The notes beneath the pieces are model-generated. The model ran no database searches. It was not told the origin of the DNA and was given only the letters and a program-made list of their open reading frames with translations. This document shows positions 16,502-26,847 of a DNA stretch of 64,000 nucleotides, piece by piece. This stretch comes from an uncultured Flavobacteriaceae bacterium (GTDB lineage Bacteria > Bacteroidota > Bacteroidia > Flavobacteriales > Flavobacteriaceae): NCBI GenBank assembly GCA_947501845.1, contig CANMXP010000022.1, positions 1-64,000 on the forward strand, given 5' to 3'. Numbering within the stretch: position 1 is the first letter of the stretch; each line of letters starts with the position of its first letter. A program made the position numbers and the translations under genes.

Positions 16502-19500
16502 ATGAAACAACAGGAAACTTATAAACCCAAACATAAAGTACGTATAGTAACTGCTGCATCATTATTTGATGGGCACGATGCATCTATAAATATTATGCGT
16601 CGAATCATTCAGGCAACTGGTGTTGAGGTCATTCATTTAGGACATGACAGGAGTGTGGAAGAGGTTGTCAATACTGCGATTCAGGAAGATGTAAATGCTA
16701 TTTGCCTGACCTCTTATCAAGGCGGACATAATGAGTATTTTAAGTATATGTATGATCTGTTAAAGGAAAGAGGGGCCAGTCATATTAAAATTTTTGGCGG
16801 CGGCGGTGGCGTTATCTTACCTTTAGAAATTAAAGACTTGATGAATCATGGGATTGCCCGTATTTATTCTCCTGATGATGGACGTGAAATGGGGTTGCAA
16901 GGTATGATTAATGATTTGGTTAAACAATCAGATTTTGCCATTGGAGATACTTTAAATGGAGAGATTGATACTATAGAAAAAAGACATCCAACATCGATTG
17001 CCCGTATTATTTCTTCTGCTGAGAATTTTCCAGAAGTCGCAAAGGATGCTTTAGATAAAATACATTTAAAGAACAAGAATTCAAAAACGCCTGTTTTGGG
17101 AATTACTGGTACTGGAGGTGCTGGGAAATCGAGCTTGGTTGATGAATTGGTTAGACGGTTTTTAATCGATTTTCCGAAGAAAACGGTTGGTATTGTTTCG
17201 GTTGATCCTTCAAAACGGAAAACAGGAGGTGCTTTGTTAGGAGATCGAATTCGTATGAATGCAATTAATTCCCCTCGTGTTTATATGCGTAGTTTAGCGA
17301 CACGTCAATCTAATCTGGCTTTGTCTAAATACGTAAATGAAGCAGTAGAGGTTTTAAAAGCTGCTGAATATGATTTAATTATTTTAGAAACTTCTGGTAT
17401 TGGACAATCGGATACAGAAATTATAGAACATTCAGATGTGTCGTTGTATGTCATGACTCCCGAATTTGGAGCTGCTACCCAGTTAGAAAAAATCGATATG
17501 CTCGATTTTGCAGATTTGGTGGCCATCAATAAGTTTGATAAGCGTGGCGCTTTAGATGCTTTACGTGATGTTAAAAAACAATACATGCGTAATAATAACT
17601 TGTGGGAAGTTCCCCAAGATAAATTGCCAGTTTTCGGAACTATCGCTTCGCAATTTAATGACCCAGGAATGAATACACTATATAAGGCAGTCATTGATAT
17701 GTTGGTCGAACAAGCTGGAGCAGATTTAAAATCAACATTTGCCATTTCGGATGAAATGAGCGAGAAAATATTTGTTATTCCGCCTTCAAGAACACGATAT
17801 TTATCTGAGATAGCAGAAACAAATCGAGCTTATGACCAGAAAGTGAATAGTCAAGTGGAAGTGGCCCAAAAACTTTATGGGATATATAAAACTTTGGAAT
17901 CTGTATTAAATGTCATTGCGAGTAAAACAAAGCAAACCTTTATTGACAAAAATGGTATAAATCATGATGAGATCTTGAAACAAGTTCAGGATGATAATAA
18001 GGACTTTGTAAAATTACTTATTAGTGAATTTGATAAAGTGAAAATGAATCTAGACCCTTATAATTGGGAAGTTATCATAGGTTGGGATGAAAAAGTGAAT
18101 AAGTATAAAAGTCCAATCTATTCGTTTAAAGTCAGAGATAAAGAAATTAAAATAGAGACCCATACAGAATCTCTATCCCATTCTCAAATTCCGAAGGTGG
18201 CATTGCCTAAATATCAGGCATGGGGAGATGTTTTACGTTGGTGTTTACAGGAAAACGTTCCTGGGGAATTCCCTTTTGCATCGGGGTTGTATCCATTTAA
18301 AAGAACAGGGGAGGATCCAGCGCGGATGTTTGCTGGAGAAGGTGGTCCCGAACGTACCAACCGTCGTTTTCATTATGTGAGTATGGGACTGCCAGCAAAA
18401 CGCTTATCTACAGCATTTGATAGTGTGACGCTTTATGGGAGTGATCCAGACCACCGTCCCGATATTTACGGAAAAATTGGAAATGCAGGGGTTTCGGTAT
18501 GTTGTTTAGACGATGCCAAAAAGTTGTATTCTGGTTTTAATTTAGCAAATGTCATGACCTCTGTGAGTATGACTATTAATGGGCCAGCACCAATGCTATT
18601 GGGCTTTTTTATGAATGCGGCCATCGACCAGCAATGTGAAATATATATTAAAGAAAAAGGTTTAGAAAAAGAAACTGAAGCTAAAATCGCTACTATTTAT
18701 AAAGGAAAGGAACGGCCAAAATATAATGGTGAACTACCAGAAGGAAATGATGGCTTGGGATTGATGTTACTGGGAGTTACAGGAGATCAAGTTTTACCCG
18801 CAGATATTTATAATGATATAAAAACAAAAACCATTGCTCAGGTTCGAGGAACCGTTCAAGCAGATATTTTAAAAGAAGATCAAGCTCAAAATACTTGTAT
18901 TTTTTCAACTGAATTTGCGTTGCGATTAATGGGCGATGTTCAAGAGTATTTTATTGAAAATAATGTTCGTAATTTTTATTCCGTATCTATTTCGGGGTAC
19001 CATATAGCAGAGGCAGGTGCTAATCCAATCACGCAGTTAGCTTTGACGCTTTCTAATGGGTTTACTTATGTAGAATACTATTTAAGTCGTGGTATGGATA
19101 TTAATAAATTTGGACCAAATTTATCCTTCTTTTTTTCTAATGGGATCGATCCAGAATATGCGGTTATTGGTCGTGTTGCTCGAAAAATTTGGGCTAAGGC
19201 AATGAAACATAAATACGGTGCAAATACCAGAGCGCAAATGCTTAAATATCATATTCAAACTTCTGGCCGCAGTTTGCATGCTCAGGAAATAGATTTTAAT
19301 GATATTCGTACCACCTTGCAGGCGTTATATGCTATTTACGATAATTGTAATTCATTGCACACCAATGCCTATGATGAAGCTATTACTACACCAACCGAAG
19401 AATCGGTGCGTCGGGCTATGGCCATTCAACTTATTATAAATAAAGAATTGGGATTGGCTAAGAATGAAAATCCAATTCAAGGATCTTTTATTATTGAAGA

Positions 19501-19939
19501 ATTGACCGATTTGGTTGAAGAAGCTGTATTGCTTGAATTTGATAGGATTACTGAGCGAGGTGGTGTTTTAGGAGCGATGGAAACCATGTATCAACGCAGT
19601 AAAATTCAAGAAGAAAGTTTGTACTACGAAACTTTAAAGCATAATGGCGATTTCCCGATAGTTGGAGTGAATACATTTTTAAGTTCAAAAGGTTCGCCAA
19701 CAGTACTTCCAAAAGAGGTCATTCGTGCTACAGAAGAAGAAAAACAGTTTCAGATAAAAACTTTAGAAAACCTTCATAAAGCAAATGATACAAAGGTATT
19801 GCTTAAAGAATTGCAAACGAAAGCTGTTCACAACGAAAATATTTTTGAAGCATTGATGGAAGTTTGTAAAGTATGCTCTTTAGGAGAAATAACAAGCGCA
19901 TTGTTTGAAGTAGGAGGCCAGTATCGCAGAAATATGTAA
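16502..19939 (+). CDS. icmF: Fused isobutyryl-CoA mutase (B12-dependent, with built-in G-protein chaperone)
   Basis: IcmF interconverts isobutyryl-CoA and butyryl-CoA (and related acyl-CoAs) with adenosylcobalamin. Its internal MeaI-type GTPase gates cofactor loading. The 1145-residue order is as follows. A cobalamin-binding domain (about 1-150) carries DGHDAS and VIHLGHDRS. The GTPase (about 195-420) has Walker [10 protein letters not shown] near residue 202, [19 protein letters not shown] and NKFD. A linker follows, then the mutase TIM-barrel (about 540-1145) with [35 protein letters not shown] in two adjoining blocks and [15 protein letters not shown]. Residues about 470-498 in the linker (ending EILKQVQDD) look like a translated palindromic repeat inserted in frame. 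The protein is otherwise intact and should be functional. Confidence 0.93.
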   Translation: MKQQETYKPKHKVRIVTAASLFDGHDASINIMRRIIQATGVEVIHLGHDRSVEEVVNTAIQEDVNAICLTSYQGGHNEYFKYMYDLLKERGASHIKIFGGGGGVILPLEIKDLMNHGIARIYSPDDGREMGLQGMINDLVKQSDFAIGDTLNGEIDTIEKRHPTSIARIISSAENFPEVAKDALDKIHLKNKNSKTPVLGITGTGGAGKSSLVDELVRRFLIDFPKKTVGIVSVDPSKRKTGGALLGDRIRMNAINSPRVYMRSLATRQSNLALSKYVNEAVEVLKAAEYDLIILETSGIGQSDTEIIEHSDVSLYVMTPEFGAATQLEKIDMLDFADLVAINKFDKRGALDALRDVKKQYMRNNNLWEVPQDKLPVFGTIASQFNDPGMNTLYKAVIDMLVEQAGADLKSTFAISDEMSEKIFVIPPSRTRYLSEIAETNRAYDQKVNSQVEVAQKLYGIYKTLESVLNVIASKTKQTFIDKNGINHDEILKQVQDDNKDFVKLLISEFDKVKMNLDPYNWEVIIGWDEKVNKYKSPIYSFKVRDKEIKIETHTESLSHSQIPKVALPKYQAWGDVLRWCLQENVPGEFPFASGLYPFKRTGEDPARMFAGEGGPERTNRRFHYVSMGLPAKRLSTAFDSVTLYGSDPDHRPDIYGKIGNAGVSVCCLDDAKKLYSGFNLANVMTSVSMTINGPAPMLLGFFMNAAIDQQCEIYIKEKGLEKETEAKIATIYKGKERPKYNGELPEGNDGLGLMLLGVTGDQVLPADIYNDIKTKTIAQVRGTVQADILKEDQAQNTCIFSTEFALRLMGDVQEYFIENNVRNFYSVSISGYHIAEAGANPITQLALTLSNGFTYVEYYLSRGMDINKFGPNLSFFFSNGIDPEYAVIGRVARKIWAKAMKHKYGANTRAQMLKYHIQTSGRSLHAQEIDFNDIRTTLQALYAIYDNCNSLHTNAYDEAITTPTEESVRRAMAIQLIINKELGLAKNENPIQGSFIIEELTDLVEEAVLLEFDRITERGGVLGAMETMYQRSKIQEESLYYETLKHNGDFPIVGVNTFLSSKGSPTVLPKEVIRATEEEKQFQIKTLENLHKANDTKVLLKELQTKAVHNENIFEALMEVCKVCSLGEITSALFEVGGQYRRNM
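17911..17992 (+). repeat. Palindromic repeat inserted in frame within icmF
   Basis: The segment opens TGTCATTGCGAG and closes with CTTGAAACAAGTTCAGGATGA (hairpin at 17974-17990). Both are typical ends of flavobacterial interspersed palindromes and resemble the right arm of the element at 43611-43658 (GGAACAAGTTCAGCAT). It encodes about 28 residues in the linker of IcmF. Confidence 0.6.
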
Positions 19940-19946
19940 GCAGCGA

Positions 19947-20190
19947 ACCACTTTTTGCCAAAGCAAGAAGTGTGTGAGTCGCTTATCCCGAGCGAAGCCG
20001 AGGGATCCTATCAATTGAAATAGAATTATAATGACCACTTTTTGCCAAAGCAAGAAGTGTGTAAGTCGCTTATCCCGAGCGAAGCCGAGGGATCTTATCA
20101 ATTGAAATAGAATTATAATGACCACCTTTTTGCTTAAGCAAAAAGTGTGTGAGTCGCTTATCCCGAATGAGGCTGAGAAGGGGAATAAGA
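19947..20190. repeat. 87-bp tandem repeat, about 2.8 copies
   Basis: Copies start at 19947, 20034 and 20121. The first two are almost identical; the third diverges. Each unit holds a CACTTTTTGC..GCAAGAAGTG hairpin and a TCCCGAGCGAAGCCGAGGGA palindrome. The repeats occupy most of the 423-bp gene-free stretch after icmF. The rest (20191-20362) contains only degenerate fragments such as CTGAAGTACTCAG and nothing else I can name. A minus-strand frame here is just translated repeat. Confidence 0.85.
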
Positions 20191-20362
20191 TTGATATGTG
20201 ATTCCGACTTAATTTATGTAGAGTCTTCCGTCTATGTTCAAGTTATACTAAAGTCGAAATAATCTGAAGTACTCAGTATAACAAATAAGAATAAATTCTC
20301 TTACCTTAATGAGCATTGTATTTCTTTAGAAATTAAGAAAATAACTTTAAAATTATATTTCT

Positions 20363-21526
20363 CTAATATTTCACATAATCGACAATCTCTAAGCCATAAC
20401 CTATTAAACCAACACGCTTAGCATGTTCTTCGGCATTCGAAATTAATCTTAATTTATGAATATTTAAATCGTGCAGTATTTGTGCACCAATTCCAAAGTC
20501 TCTGGCATCCATATTTATTCTTGGTGCTTTATATATTTTGTTAGAGTTTTGGTTTTCTTTTAAAACAGATAGACGTTTTAAAATATTCATAGATTGAGAT
20601 TCTTGATTAATGAATATAATAGCACCCTTGCCTTCATCATTAATAACCTTAAACATATCCACTAATTGTTTGTCAACATTATTGGTCAGAGTGCCTAAAA
20701 TATCATTATTGACTAAGGTTGAATTTATTCTGGTAAGGACTTCTTCATTGTCTTTCCATTGCCCTTTTGTTAATGCTATATGTACTTGGTTATTAGTGGT
20801 TTGCTTGTAAGCTCTTAATCTAAAACTTCCAAAACGGGTTTCAATTTGAAAATCTTCTTTTTTATCAATTAAAGAATCATGTTGCATTCTGTAAGCAACC
20901 AAATCTTCAATAGAAACAATTTTAAGATCTAGTTTTTTAGCAACTTCCATAAGCTCCGGCAAACGCGCCATACTGCCGTCCTCGTTCATGATTTCAACAA
21001 TAACACCAGCGGGTTGTAAACCTGCTAATCTAGCAAAATCAATAGCAGCTTCTGTATGTCCAGTTCTTCTTAAAACTCCACCTTCTTTAGCAACTAAAGG
21101 AAAAATATGTCCAGGTCTCGCTAATTCAAATGGTTTTGTGTGTGGATCGATTAAAGCTTTAACCGTTTTTGCTCTGTCGTTGGCAGAAATTCCTGTTGTA
21201 ACACCGTTACCTCTTAAATCTACAGATACTGTAAAGGCGGTCTCCATAGGGTCGGTATTATTACGAACCATCATATTAAGCTCAAGTTCTTTACACCTAT
21301 TTTCTGTTAATGGTGTACATATAAGCCCTCTACCGTGAGTGGCCATAAAATTTATCATTTGTGGCGTTACCATATCGGCTGCAGCAACAAAATCCCCTTC
21401 ATTTTCACGGTTTTCATCATCAACAACTATAATCACTTTGCCATTTCTAATATCGTCAATGGCTTCGTGTATGGTATTTAGCTTAAACTTAGAAGTTGTT
21501 TTTTGTGTCATAGTATCTGCTATCAT
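20363..21526 (-). CDS. ribB: 3,4-dihydroxy-2-butanone 4-phosphate synthase with degenerate GTP cyclohydrolase II domain
   Basis: RibB converts ribulose 5-phosphate to the four-carbon unit of riboflavin. The N-terminal domain (residues about 15-215) is intact: VVDDENRENEGDFV binds metal, THGRGLICTPLT and TGISANDRAKT follow, and RRTGHTEAAIDFARLAGL plus the E of EIMNEDGS complete the site. The C-terminal domain (about 225-387) is RibA-like, but the three zinc-binding cysteines and the catalytic arginine/tyrosine block of GTP cyclohydrolase II are not there. It is probably inactive or structural, as in many Bacteroidota RibBA-like proteins. The start could be the ATG at 21526 or the one five codons later. 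It lies 16 bp after the LptF/G-like gene, at the end of the ftsK-lolA run. Confidence 0.88.
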   Translation of the reverse strand: MIADTMTQKTTSKFKLNTIHEAIDDIRNGKVIIVVDDENRENEGDFVAAADMVTPQMINFMATHGRGLICTPLTENRCKELELNMMVRNNTDPMETAFTVSVDLRGNGVTTGISANDRAKTVKALIDPHTKPFELARPGHIFPLVAKEGGVLRRTGHTEAAIDFARLAGLQPAGVIVEIMNEDGSMARLPELMEVAKKLDLKIVSIEDLVAYRMQHDSLIDKKEDFQIETRFGSFRLRAYKQTTNNQVHIALTKGQWKDNEEVLTRINSTLVNNDILGTLTNNVDKQLVDMFKVINDEGKGAIIFINQESQSMNILKRLSVLKENQNSNKIYKAPRINMDARDFGIGAQILHDLNIHKLRLISNAEEHAKRVGLIGYGLEIVDYVKY

Positions 21527-21542
21527 AATGCAAAGATATTGC

Positions 21543-23513
21543 TTATTTTAAGGAATTTAAATAATTTAACCTTAAGTCTTCCTTAATTTTCACATTTAAG
21601 AATGCATATGAAATTATATATATAGGCCCTCCAATTAATAAAGAGAAAAAATTAGGTCTTTTATCTTTTTTCTGGATATGGGTATAAAACCTAAATGTAT
21701 TAATCCAAAGCCTTATGTAATAAACTACAAATATGATAAAAGCACCAATACTAACTTTAATTAAAACAGATGCTAGAGATGGTAACTTGTTGTTGTTGCA
21801 TACAAAATATAGAATGAGTAATATAGCTCCTATACTATACGAAATGATGGCAAACTTAGATAGGCCTTTGTGTTTTTTTACGAGATTTTCAGAAATATAA
21901 TAATCAGTATTGATGCTTATTCCTTTGTTGCTAATTTGTTCTATTGAAAGCCCTCGATTATTTAATAGTTTTATAGCTTCATAGCGAATGTTTTCATCAT
22001 GTCCAAGAGCTTTATAGTTACTAATTATATCGATAAGTTCTTCATCTTTATAAGAAGAAAGAAATTTATAATCGACAGCACCTTTTTCTTTAATATTGAA
22101 AACTTTCTTTAATGGATCGATAATATTATCCAATTCAAACAGTCCTCTATCTGCCGTAGCTCTTTTAGTTAAAAAGACACCTAGAGGAAGCATAGTTAAG
22201 GTTGAAAACCAACTGGCTAAAATAGGACTAAGGTTTCCACTTTTAGCACTATTAGTTGCAAAAATACCTATAAAATGATAGGTTAAAAACAATAGGATGG
22301 CTATTACCATAGGCAAGCCAATACCACCTTTGCGTATTAAAGCTCCTAATGGTGCTCCAACAAAAAATAAGATAATACAGGCAAAACCTAATGCGAATTT
22401 TTCATGTAATGAAATGACATGCTTGTTAAGCATAATTTTAGAGTTCTTTCTTGTCTTTTCTTTTGAAATAATGATCTGTTTAGCACTTGTTATTGATTTG
22501 TTGGCAATATCGATTAATTCTGATTTTCTTGTAGGGTTAAAAAGGTCTAAAAGATTCCCTGTATAAATGGAGTCTTTAACTCCTTTTTTAACGACTTTAA
22601 CTTTGAGTTTATTCTGAAGACCAGATCTTTGAAATAAATTTTTTGAAAACAATTGCTGGTCAGATTGTCTTTTTATTGAAAGCGAATCAATGGTTTTATT
22701 TAAACCAAAAATATCGAGCATGTTATACTTGTCTGTTTGCGATTTTTCATCAAAATCAACATTGTTAAGTTTCGATAAATCTATATTAATAATATATTTT
22801 TCGAACGTACTTTTTGCGAATGGCTTTTTTTCTCTTGATTTTGTTTTTTTAGGGGTAATATCCGTGTAATAATTACCATCCAATAATATAAGTTTTAAAA
22901 CATTAGAGTCTTTTTCACTAGCAAGTTCTCCTGTTTTAGACTTTATAGTCGTAGCGTTTTTTCTACCATTTTTTCCTTTAATGTGTATGGTAATATCCTC
23001 TAAATATTGATCTCTGTCTCCATGCTTGTCTGCAAATTTTATATTATACGTACCAACCTCATTAAACTGTCCTTCGGCTAGTAACATAGCAGGTTTTAGT
23101 TTGGCAATGTTTCTTCGTAGGTTAAATGAGTTAAGTTCTGCCCATGGAATAACGTTATTAGAAAATAAAAAAGTAACAAATCCCAGTATAACAATAAAAA
23201 TACTTAAGCCAGACATTGCACGTTGTAGAGAAATACCAGTAGACTTCATAGCAGCGAACTCATAATTTTCTGCAAAAGAACCAAATACCATAATGGATGA
23301 CAGTAATATGGTAAGTGGCAATACCAACGGAATTAACTTGGGCATAAAGTAAATTAAAAATTTAGCAATCACTATAATGTCTAAATCTTTGCCTGCAAGT
23401 TCTTTAATATATAACCAAATGGTCTGTAAAATAAATATCAGCATGAGTATTACAAACACGCTGATAAAAGTTCTAAGATAGGTGGTTAGTATGTATCGGT
23501 CTAATATTTTCAT
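21543..23513 (-). CDS. LptF/LptG-family (YjgP/YjgQ) permease
   Basis: This is a membrane subunit of the lipopolysaccharide export ABC transporter (LptB2FG), which lifts LPS from the inner membrane into the Lpt bridge. The 656-residue protein opens MKILDRYILTTYLRTFISVF, a hallmark of the family. It has three N-terminal helices (about 10-120), a periplasmic beta-jellyroll (about 130-330) and three more helices (about 365-445) containing GAPLGALIRKGG. An extra C-terminal part (about 450-656) with two or three hydrophobic segments exceeds the usual 360-400 residues; long versions occur in Bacteroidota. F and G cannot be told apart here. It is near lolA, which suits an envelope-biogenesis cluster. 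Confidence 0.85.
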   Translation of the reverse strand: MKILDRYILTTYLRTFISVFVILMLIFILQTIWLYIKELAGKDLDIIVIAKFLIYFMPKLIPLVLPLTILLSSIMVFGSFAENYEFAAMKSTGISLQRAMSGLSIFIVILGFVTFLFSNNVIPWAELNSFNLRRNIAKLKPAMLLAEGQFNEVGTYNIKFADKHGDRDQYLEDITIHIKGKNGRKNATTIKSKTGELASEKDSNVLKLILLDGNYYTDITPKKTKSREKKPFAKSTFEKYIINIDLSKLNNVDFDEKSQTDKYNMLDIFGLNKTIDSLSIKRQSDQQLFSKNLFQRSGLQNKLKVKVVKKGVKDSIYTGNLLDLFNPTRKSELIDIANKSITSAKQIIISKEKTRKNSKIMLNKHVISLHEKFALGFACIILFFVGAPLGALIRKGGIGLPMVIAILLFLTYHFIGIFATNSAKSGNLSPILASWFSTLTMLPLGVFLTKRATADRGLFELDNIIDPLKKVFNIKEKGAVDYKFLSSYKDEELIDIISNYKALGHDENIRYEAIKLLNNRGLSIEQISNKGISINTDYYISENLVKKHKGLSKFAIISYSIGAILLILYFVCNNNKLPSLASVLIKVSIGAFIIFVVYYIRLWINTFRFYTHIQKKDKRPNFFSLLIGGPIYIISYAFLNVKIKEDLRLNYLNSLK

Positions 23514-23743
23514 CTGCTCACACGTATTGGTTTTTTATAGTCAGATGATTTAAATAATAATTTTCATTGGCAATTAAATTTTTGCTCATAAAATACTTTG
23601 CACGTTTAAATTTTACTAATCATGTGTTTAACAAGCTAATTATAAAATTACGACCATATGTTACCATTTTGCTCTCATTTAAAAATCTTTAAAAAGGGTA
23701 AGATGTTTTTGAAATGTTAATACTTATTTCACAAGATAATAGC

Positions 23744-24379
23744 CTAATCTAACTTATTAATGTAGTAATCTTGATATTTACTCGCATCAAAGGTAAATAA
23801 GGTTTTTGATAAAGGCTCATTTGTTTTAAAAGAATTAACAGTGAGTGTTGTTTTTGTGCTGTTCTTTCCAAGCTGTATTAAATTGTAAATATGTTTGGTC
23901 TGTGCATCAATACCCAGTAGAATATATTTTATTTCCGATTTTGAATCGATAGGTATTAGTTTGATGTACTGTATTTTTCTACCTTTTATATTTTGTTCAA
24001 TATCTGTGGAGTACATATATCCATCTTCATAAAAAGATAGCATTTTGCTAGGTGTTATAGCATCATCTTCATTATCACTTTCTGATGAAATAGTTACTTC
24101 CTCATCTTCGGGACTTATAGTATAAAGAGTTTTGCCATCAAAAAGACGAATGACACCTAGGATGTTTAATTTGTATTGATCCCCTTTCATGATGACATCA
24201 CCTCGGGTTTCTTGTTTTATGTTTTCTGAAGTATTTTCAAGTGTGTATTTAAAGTCTATTGAAATGTTTTCATAGCTCTTTACCTTTTTAGAAACTTCGT
24301 TTAATAGTGTTTTGGCTTTGTTTTGAGCTAAGCCACTAATTGTAAAAGCAATAAATAAGTATGTAATAATCTTTTTCAT
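23744..24379 (-). CDS. lolA: LolA-like outer membrane lipoprotein carrier
   Basis: LolA carries lipoproteins across the periplasm from LolCDE to the outer membrane. The 211-residue protein has a signal peptide (about 1-18, ending GLAQ), then an unclosed beta-barrel pattern: SYENISIDFKYTLENTSE, TRGDVIMKGDQYKLNILGVIRLFDGKTLYTISPEDEEV and a late TTLTVNSFKTNEPLSKTLFTFDASKY. These match the LolA family of Bacteroidota. It follows ftsK by 14 bp and is probably in the same transcript. Confidence 0.85.
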   Translation of the reverse strand: MKKIITYLFIAFTISGLAQNKAKTLLNEVSKKVKSYENISIDFKYTLENTSENIKQETRGDVIMKGDQYKLNILGVIRLFDGKTLYTISPEDEEVTISSESDNEDDAITPSKMLSFYEDGYMYSTDIEQNIKGRKIQYIKLIPIDSKSEIKYILLGIDAQTKHIYNLIQLGKNSTKTTLTVNSFKTNEPLSKTLFTFDASKYQDYYINKLD

Positions 24380-24393
24380 TTTCCAAATTTAAA

Positions 24394-26784
24394 TTATATC
24401 TCGTTTTCTAAATGTTGATCTAAAGCTGCTAGGTCTGTAATCAAGACCTGTCTGGCTTTACTACCTTCAAAAGGTCCTACAATGCCTGCCGCTTCTAATT
24501 GATCTATTAATCTTCCAGCTCTGTTATAGCCTAGTTTTAATTTTCGTTGCAATAACGAAGCAGAACCTTGTTGGGCTGTAACTATAACAACAGCTGCATC
24601 TTTAAACAGTTTATCCCTGTCTGATATATCTATATCAATACCTGTGCCACTTTCTTCGCCTACGTATTCTGGTAAGAGATAAGCATCTGGATATGCTTTT
24701 TGAGAACCTATATAATCGGTTATTTTTTCAACTTCAGGAGTATCTACAAAAGCACATTGTATACGGATTACATCATTCCCTTGCGTAAATAACAAATCAC
24801 CACGACCAATTAATTGATCGGCTCCAGAACCATCTAAAATTGTTCTTGAATCGATTTTAGATGTCACCCTAAAAGCTATACGAGCAGGGAAGTTTGCCTT
24901 TATAATACCTGTAATAACGTTAACAGAAGGACGCTGTGTGGCTATAATTAAATGAATTCCGATTGCCCTTGCTAGCTGTGCTAAACGCGCTATGGGAGTT
25001 TCTACCTCTTTACCTGCCGTCATAATTAAATCTGCAAACTCATCAACTACCAGAACAATGTAAGGTAAAAATTGATGCCCGTCGTTAGGGTTCAATTTAC
25101 GATCTTTAAACTTCTTGTTGTATTCTGCAATGTTTCTACACATGGCATTTTTAAGAAGTTCATAACGATTATCCATTTCAATACATAAAGAATTTAATGT
25201 ATTGATAACCTTGGTGTTGTCTGTTATAATAGCATCTTCACTATCTGGCAGTTTGGCTAAGTAATGACGCTCAATTTTATTGAAAAGTGTTAACTCTACT
25301 TTTTTAGGATCGACTAAAATAAACTTAACTTCGGCAGGATGTTTCTTGTATAGTAATGATGTTAAAACAGCATTTAAACCTACTGATTTACCCTGTCCCG
25401 TAGCACCAGCCATAAGTAAGTGGGGCATTTTAGCAAGATCGACCACAAAGGTTTCATTACTAATCGTTTTTCCTAAGGCTATTGGTAGTTGCATTTCTGA
25501 AGTTTGAAACTTTTTAGATGCAATAACCGAGCGCATTGAAACGATTGTAGAGTTTTTATTTGGAACCTCAATACCAATGGTGCCTTTGCCAGGAATAGGA
25601 GCAATGATACGAATACCTAGTGCCGACAATGACAAAGCGATATCATCCTCTAAATTCTTAATTTTTGAAATACGAATCCCTGCTTCAGGCACTATTTCAT
25701 ATAGAGTAACTGTGGGACCAATAGTCGCTTTAATACTGGCAATACCAATTTTATAGTTGCTTAAGGTTTCAACAATCTTATTTTTATTTTCTTCTAATTC
25801 TTCCTGATTAATGGTAATGCTTTCAGAATCATATTTTTTTAGCAGATCCAGAGGTGGAAATTGATATTGGGATAGTTCAAGCGTAGGATCGAATTGTCCA
25901 AAATCTTCAACTAATTTATCCGCTAGATTATTTTTTTCAGAAACCTCTTCAGCCACTTTTTCAACTTCCATTTCAAGATTTGGCTCTTCCTTTTCTTCTT
26001 CCTGGACAACTTTAACTTCAAGAGGCGCTATGTCTTTAATAGTTTCTGTTTCCTCTTTAAGTGTTGGGGCAGTATCATTTTGTAAAGGAATTTCATAAGC
26101 AGATTTAATAGCTTCAGCTTCTTCAGACAAATTATTGTCTAACGGGACAATTAAATCATCCTTTAAATCGGAGATCTCATTTTCGAGATCTTTTTTCGCC
26201 GATTTAAAAATATTTGTAAAACTTTCAAAAGTGACTCTGAAACGAATGGCCAAATAAGTAATCAGCCCAAGTAAAAGCAAGAGGGCTATGCCTATTTTGC
26301 CAATATAATCTTGTAGGTAATTATTAATTTCAAAACCAATAGTTCCGCCAAGAATATCTGTTTTAGTTCCAAAGAACCCGAAAAAAACAGACAACCAAAT
26401 AGTAATTAAAATACCCCAAAACCAATGCTTTCTTAATTTGGCTTTATTTAGATTCATTAAAACATAGATGCCAGATAAAAAGATTAAGCCAGCATATATA
26501 AATGAAGCAATACCAAATCCACGCTGTATAAAAAACTCACCAACCCAAGCACCAAATTGACTCACCCAATTTTGGGTTTCTGAAGTTCTGGAAGGAAATG
26601 TATTGATGACGCTTTGATCTGCTTCTCCAGTAAAGAAATAGGAGACTAAAGCTATACATAACCAAATACCACATATAACAAGTAAACTACCAAAAACCAA
26701 CTTTTGTTGATTTGATAGCTTAAAACTTGGCTTTTTAATTTTTTGTTTAGGTGGTTTTTTAGTCTTAGTTCGTCTCTTCGCCAT
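24394..26784 (-). CDS. ftsK: DNA translocase FtsK
   Basis: FtsK pumps chromosome ends through the division septum and activates dif recombination. The 796-residue protein has a basic N-terminus, four transmembrane helices (about 28-50, 85-105, 115-135, 160-180) and a short acidic linker (about 200-310). The motor domain has Walker A GATGQGKSVG (about residue 457) and Walker B VLVVDEFADLI (about 585). The RecA-like sensor segment ARAIGIHLIIATQRPSV follows. A C-terminal winged-helix gamma domain (about 725-790, LLQRKLKLGYNRAGRLIDQLEAAGIVGP) reads KOPS sites. The linker is short, as is usual in this phylum. It leads an operon with lolA. Confidence 0.95.
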   Translation of the reverse strand: MAKRRTKTKKPPKQKIKKPSFKLSNQQKLVFGSLLVICGIWLCIALVSYFFTGEADQSVINTFPSRTSETQNWVSQFGAWVGEFFIQRGFGIASFIYAGLIFLSGIYVLMNLNKAKLRKHWFWGILITIWLSVFFGFFGTKTDILGGTIGFEINNYLQDYIGKIGIALLLLLGLITYLAIRFRVTFESFTNIFKSAKKDLENEISDLKDDLIVPLDNNLSEEAEAIKSAYEIPLQNDTAPTLKEETETIKDIAPLEVKVVQEEEKEEPNLEMEVEKVAEEVSEKNNLADKLVEDFGQFDPTLELSQYQFPPLDLLKKYDSESITINQEELEENKNKIVETLSNYKIGIASIKATIGPTVTLYEIVPEAGIRISKIKNLEDDIALSLSALGIRIIAPIPGKGTIGIEVPNKNSTIVSMRSVIASKKFQTSEMQLPIALGKTISNETFVVDLAKMPHLLMAGATGQGKSVGLNAVLTSLLYKKHPAEVKFILVDPKKVELTLFNKIERHYLAKLPDSEDAIITDNTKVINTLNSLCIEMDNRYELLKNAMCRNIAEYNKKFKDRKLNPNDGHQFLPYIVLVVDEFADLIMTAGKEVETPIARLAQLARAIGIHLIIATQRPSVNVITGIIKANFPARIAFRVTSKIDSRTILDGSGADQLIGRGDLLFTQGNDVIRIQCAFVDTPEVEKITDYIGSQKAYPDAYLLPEYVGEESGTGIDIDISDRDKLFKDAAVVIVTAQQGSASLLQRKLKLGYNRAGRLIDQLEAAGIVGPFEGSKARQVLITDLAALDQHLENEI

Positions 26785-26847
26785 TAATGCGTTGTTAGTT
26801 TAAACAAAAATACAAATTACTAACGTTTATCCTAAGGGAATAGTATT

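Noticed and set aside
17305-17745. 146-residue minus-strand frame within icmF
   Set aside because: Shadow of the strongly conserved GTPase domain of IcmF.
19880-20125. An 81-residue minus-strand frame with internally repeated protein sequence
   Set aside because: It is the translation of the 87-bp tandem repeats and overlaps the end of icmF; no independent coding evidence.
19947-20190. CRISPR-like array
   Set aside because: Copies are head-to-tail with no unique spacers, only about three units of 87 bp, and no cas genes nearby.
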